Below, piece by piece: positions 6,656-8,653 of a DNA stretch of 8,653 bases. Every line of letters starts with the position of its first letter. The first letter of the stretch is position 1. The notes beneath the pieces were generated by a model. It ran no database searches. It saw only the letters and a program-made list of their open reading frames with translations, and had not been told where the DNA came from. Both the position numbers and the translations under genes were made by a program. The DNA is from Deltaproteobacteria bacterium (GTDB lineage: Bacteria > Myxococcota_A > UBA796 > GCA-2862545): assembly GCA_019307545.1 (NCBI GenBank), contig JAFDJI010000121.1, forward strand, positions 1-8,653, read 5' to 3'.

Positions 6656-7882
6656 TCACTCCACGACGAGCGTCGGCAACGACTCGGCGATGTCCTCGAA
6701 CACTGGCTCGAGGGCCGCAGAGCTGTTGACGTTGTAGTAGGCGCCGTCCCCCTGCACCATCGCGGGCATGAAGTCCTCGTGGTTGATGAAGGAGACGACC
6801 CAGGTGTGCGCCTCGTACTGCGCCCACATCTCCTGCGAAACGATGATGCTATCGGTCCGAATGTCCTCGACGTAGTGGGGATAGGGCCCCTCGTGGACGC
6901 GCCAGCGGTCCTCCACGTAGCCAGCGGCAGCGCGCTGCCCGCCTTCTCCGGGTGTATTGGGATACCCATCCGTGAGGAGGATGACCGCGCGATACACGGC
7001 GGGGTCGTACTCCTCCGAAAACATCGTCTTGGCCATCTCCATCCCGACGGTGTGGTCGGTTCCGTACTCGTCCATATACTCCCGGGGCATGTCCGGGAAG
7101 CAGCCGCCCAAAGGCGAGTTGAAGTCGTTGTTGCCGTAAATGACACAGTGCTTGAAGTGGGCCGGCTCGTTGACGCCCGCATGGCTCGCCGTCTCGAGTT
7201 CCAACCACGTGTCCCGCACGCCACCCGCGAAGCGGGCGTCGATGATTGGGGTGAAGGGAGTGAACTCCCACCCCCAGCGGCCACTGAACACCACCATGGC
7301 GATCTCGTCATCTGGACCAGCGGTGTAGAAGATGCCGTCCAGGAACGCGACGGCCGCTTCGCGTGCGTTGTGGAAGTCCGGGTGGTCCCAGGAGTTGGTG
7401 ATGTCCATCACCAGCACCACCTGCAGCCGACGGCCTGCCGCAGTGGCCCGGGCGGACACATCCACAGAGTCGAAGCCCCAGATCCGTGCGAGGGTCAGGC
7501 CGACGGCGTTGTCCCCCGCCCGAGACACGCGCACCCGGATCGAGTTCGGCTGGTCCGGGTTCGAGACAAAGGTATGGGCATCCAGGTCCCACGTGCCGTA
7601 TTCGATACTGTCGAGACGACCCGGTACCCCGACGATGGTGTTGCGCGCCACGACGGCCTCGGCGACCTTCCTGGCCTCGGCCGGAATACCAGTCTTGCGC
7701 AGCACCAGGAGCGCGGCGTGGGACGCGGCGTCGGCGACGTCCTGGGACTGGGACTGCCCGATGCGGATGAGCGTCGTGTCGACCGCCAGCGCCCCGAAAC
7801 CACAGATCACCAAGATGGCCAATCCGGTGATCATTGCGTAGTTCCCAAGCCGATTCCGGCGGCCGGGGCGGGATTTCTGCAT
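6656..7882 (-). CDS. TadG-like membrane protein with von Willebrand factor A domain
   Basis: This 408-residue protein has an Arg/Lys-rich start, GNYAMITGLAIL and one transmembrane helix (about 16-36, ending ALAVD), then a repeat of the TadG type (QSQSQDVADAASHAALLVL, 44-61). A VWA domain spans about 153-400: its metal-site motif reads DITNS (Asp160, Thr162, Ser164), so Thr stands where the first Ser of DXSXS is usual, and the later Asp is in LLTDG (Asp305). VWA domains bind protein ligands through a divalent metal; TadG-like proteins with VWA occur beside TadE genes and may act in adhesion or pilus assembly. I chose ATG 7882 because it gives a typical short basic TadG N-terminus and has GGAAGAG just upstream. 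The frame stays open to 8011 but that extension is atypical and overlaps a stem-loop. It is the first gene of the operon. Confidence 0.85.
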   Translation of the reverse strand: MQKSRPGRRNRLGNYAMITGLAILVICGFGALAVDTTLIRIGQSQSQDVADAASHAALLVLRKTGIPAEARKVAEAVVARNTIVGVPGRLDSIEYGTWDLDAHTFVSNPDQPNSIRVRVSRAGDNAVGLTLARIWGFDSVDVSARATAAGRRLQVVLVMDITNSWDHPDFHNAREAAVAFLDGIFYTAGPDDEIAMVVFSGRWGWEFTPFTPIIDARFAGGVRDTWLELETASHAGVNEPAHFKHCVIYGNNDFNSPLGGCFPDMPREYMDEYGTDHTVGMEMAKTMFSEEYDPAVYRAVILLTDGYPNTPGEGGQRAAAGYVEDRWRVHEGPYPHYVEDIRTDSIIVSQEMWAQYEAHTWVVSFINHEDFMPAMVQGDGAYYNVNSSAALEPVFEDIAESLPTLVVE

Positions 7883-7911
7883 CAACTCTTCCACTTTTTC
7901 GAGACGGACAC

Positions 7912-7917
7912 ATTGTA
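7912..7917 (-). promoter_or_regulatory. Possible -10 box for the TadG/TadE operon
   Basis: TACAAT on the minus strand lies 29 nt upstream of the chosen ATG at 7882, which would give a leader of about 22 nt. The -35 region at 17-nt spacing is CGCGTC, a poor match, so either an activator is needed or another sigma factor acts, or the box is chance. Its position downstream of the asnA stem-loops is sensible for an independent promoter. Confidence 0.35.
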
Positions 7918-7987
7918 CGCCGCTCTCTTGGAACGACGCGCATGTACCAATGTGGAATGGATCATAGCCACCCGCAATCCCGAGGGC

Positions 7988-8009
7988 GTCGTTGCAGGTG
8001 CCCAACGAC
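7988..8009 (-). terminator. Stem-loop downstream of asnA (second of two)
   Basis: GTCGTTG (7988-7994) and CAACGAC (8003-8009) form a perfect 7-bp stem with an 8-nt loop, about 60 nt beyond the asnA stop in the direction of transcription. No T-tract follows on the minus strand, so this is a weak intrinsic terminator at best, or a structure in the leader of a read-through transcript. Confidence 0.3.
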
Positions 8010-8026
8010 ATCCAGGTGACATGAAG

Positions 8027-8043
8027 CGACGGCCCATCCGTCG
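8027..8043 (-). terminator. Stem-loop just after asnA, possible terminator
   Basis: CGACGG (8027-8032) and CCGTCG (8038-8043) form a perfect GC-rich 6-bp stem with a 5-nt loop, beginning 25 nt after the asnA stop codon. The bases that follow on the minus strand (CTTCATG) lack a real T-tract. Position and compactness suggest it ends asnA transcription, together with the second hairpin. Confidence 0.4.
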
Positions 8044-8068
8044 AGACGATGCGCTCGAGGAGCCTGTT

Positions 8069-8653
8069 CTACTCGAGGACGTGGATGTTCCGCTCGGCGC
8101 ACATGTCCTTCAGGATCTGCGGCCACACGGTGACACTGCATTCGCCGAGGTGGGCCTTGCGGAGCAGGTACATGTAGGTCCGCGATTGCCCGATCCCGCC
8201 GCCGATGGACAGTGGGATCTCGTCGTTGAGGATGGCCTTGTGGTACGGCAGCTTCAGGAAATCGAGCTGTCCGGTCATCTCCAACTGCTGGCGCAAGGTC
8301 TCCTTGGTGACCCGGACACCCATCGACGTCAGCTCGTGGCGGCGCTTGGTGATCGGGTTCCACACCAGGATGTCGCCGTTCAGACCGTGCATCGGGCGGC
8401 CGTCGGCGGACACCGTCGGGGTGACCCAGTCGTCGTAGTCCGCGGCGCGCATCTCGTGCGGATAGCCATCTGCCAACGTCCAGCCGATGCCATAGATGAA
8501 GACCGCGGGAAAATCCTGCAAGATAGCGGTCTCACGCTGCTTTCGCGGCAGGTCCGGATAGCGCTCGAGGATCTCCTCGGCGTGCAGGAACTTCAGCTCT
8601 TCGGGGATGGCCGGGTACTTGTCGGTCGCCAGCGCGGGGAACTGCTCCTGCGC
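8069..8653 (-). CDS. asnA: Aspartate--ammonia ligase AsnA, C-terminal part (cut by window edge)
   Basis: AsnA makes asparagine from aspartate, ammonia and ATP in the cytoplasm; it has a fold related to class II aminoacyl-tRNA synthetases. The visible 194 residues are its C-terminal part; the E. coli protein is about 330 residues, so the N-terminal 40 percent lies beyond position 8653. Recognisable family segments, in order, are LHAEEILERYPDL, DFPAVFIYGIG, the RAADYDDW motif, GLNGDILVWNP, ELTSMGVRV and the ATP-binding GGGIGQSR, then a short C-terminal tail. The match to the E. coli AsnA pattern along the whole length makes this assignment firm. The frame remains open to the edge with no stop, so the gene looks intact. 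It is a housekeeping gene with no evident tie to the neighbouring Tad-like operon. Confidence 0.95.
   Translation of the reverse strand, partial: AQEQFPALATDKYPAIPEELKFLHAEEILERYPDLPRKQRETAILQDFPAVFIYGIGWTLADGYPHEMRAADYDDWVTPTVSADGRPMHGLNGDILVWNPITKRRHELTSMGVRVTKETLRQQLEMTGQLDFLKLPYHKAILNDEIPLSIGGGIGQSRTYMYLLRKAHLGECSVTVWPQILKDMCAERNIHVLE

Noticed and set aside
7883..8011. N-terminal extension of the VWA gene to 451 residues
   Set aside because: The extension lacks TadG character, contains scattered cysteines, spans the possible -10 box and overlaps a stem-loop; ATG 7882 has a Shine-Dalgarno.

Overview
This is high-GC DNA from a Gram-negative bacterium. A Myxococcota (deltaproteobacterial) origin is my best guess, from the GC-rich codons, an orphan TadE/TadE/TadG-VWA cluster and a small Cys- and Asp-rich secreted protein. 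No rRNA or other phylogenetic marker is present, so this is inference. I see no mobile element, CRISPR array, tRNA or rRNA. No gene-free stretch exceeds 300 bases; the gaps are 1-120, 559-744 and 7883-8068.

Region 1 (121-558, minus) is a small predicted secreted protein of unknown function. It is divergent from region 2 (745-5799, plus), a tight four-gene operon: a FadR-subfamily GntR regulator, a glycyl radical enzyme (GRE) of 835 residues, its radical-SAM activating enzyme with two extra 4Fe-4S cluster motifs, and a two-domain split-barrel (PPOX-like) presumed flavoprotein. The reading frames nearly touch or overlap (11-nt gap with the Shine-Dalgarno on the stop codon, then 1-nt and 4-nt overlaps), so one transcript is likely. 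Just upstream lie a good sigma70-type promoter (TTGCCA, 17 nt, TACAAT) and, across the predicted start of transcription, a 27-nt inverted repeat whose core TGGTCATACCA fits the FadR-type operator consensus. The simplest reading is an autorepressed, inducer-controlled anaerobic catabolic operon. The GRE resembles the arylacetate decarboxylase group more than pyruvate formate-lyase, the choline/diol eliminases or benzylsuccinate synthase. It lacks the HpdC-like small subunit of 4-hydroxyphenylacetate decarboxylase and any microcompartment genes. A phenylacetate-type decarboxylase (PhdB-like) is the leading hypothesis, and the split-barrel protein is an unexplained partner.

Region 3 (5796-7882, minus) is a convergent three-gene operon: a TadG-like protein with a von Willebrand A domain, then two TadE-like pseudopilins with matching cysteine spacing. 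It meets the GRE operon at a shared CTAG, so the two terminal stop codons overlap. Neither the Tad ATPase, prepilin nor secretin genes are in view. Region 4 (8069-8653, minus) is the C-terminal part of asnA, ammonia-dependent asparagine synthetase, running off the right edge. Two stem-loops follow its stop codon.
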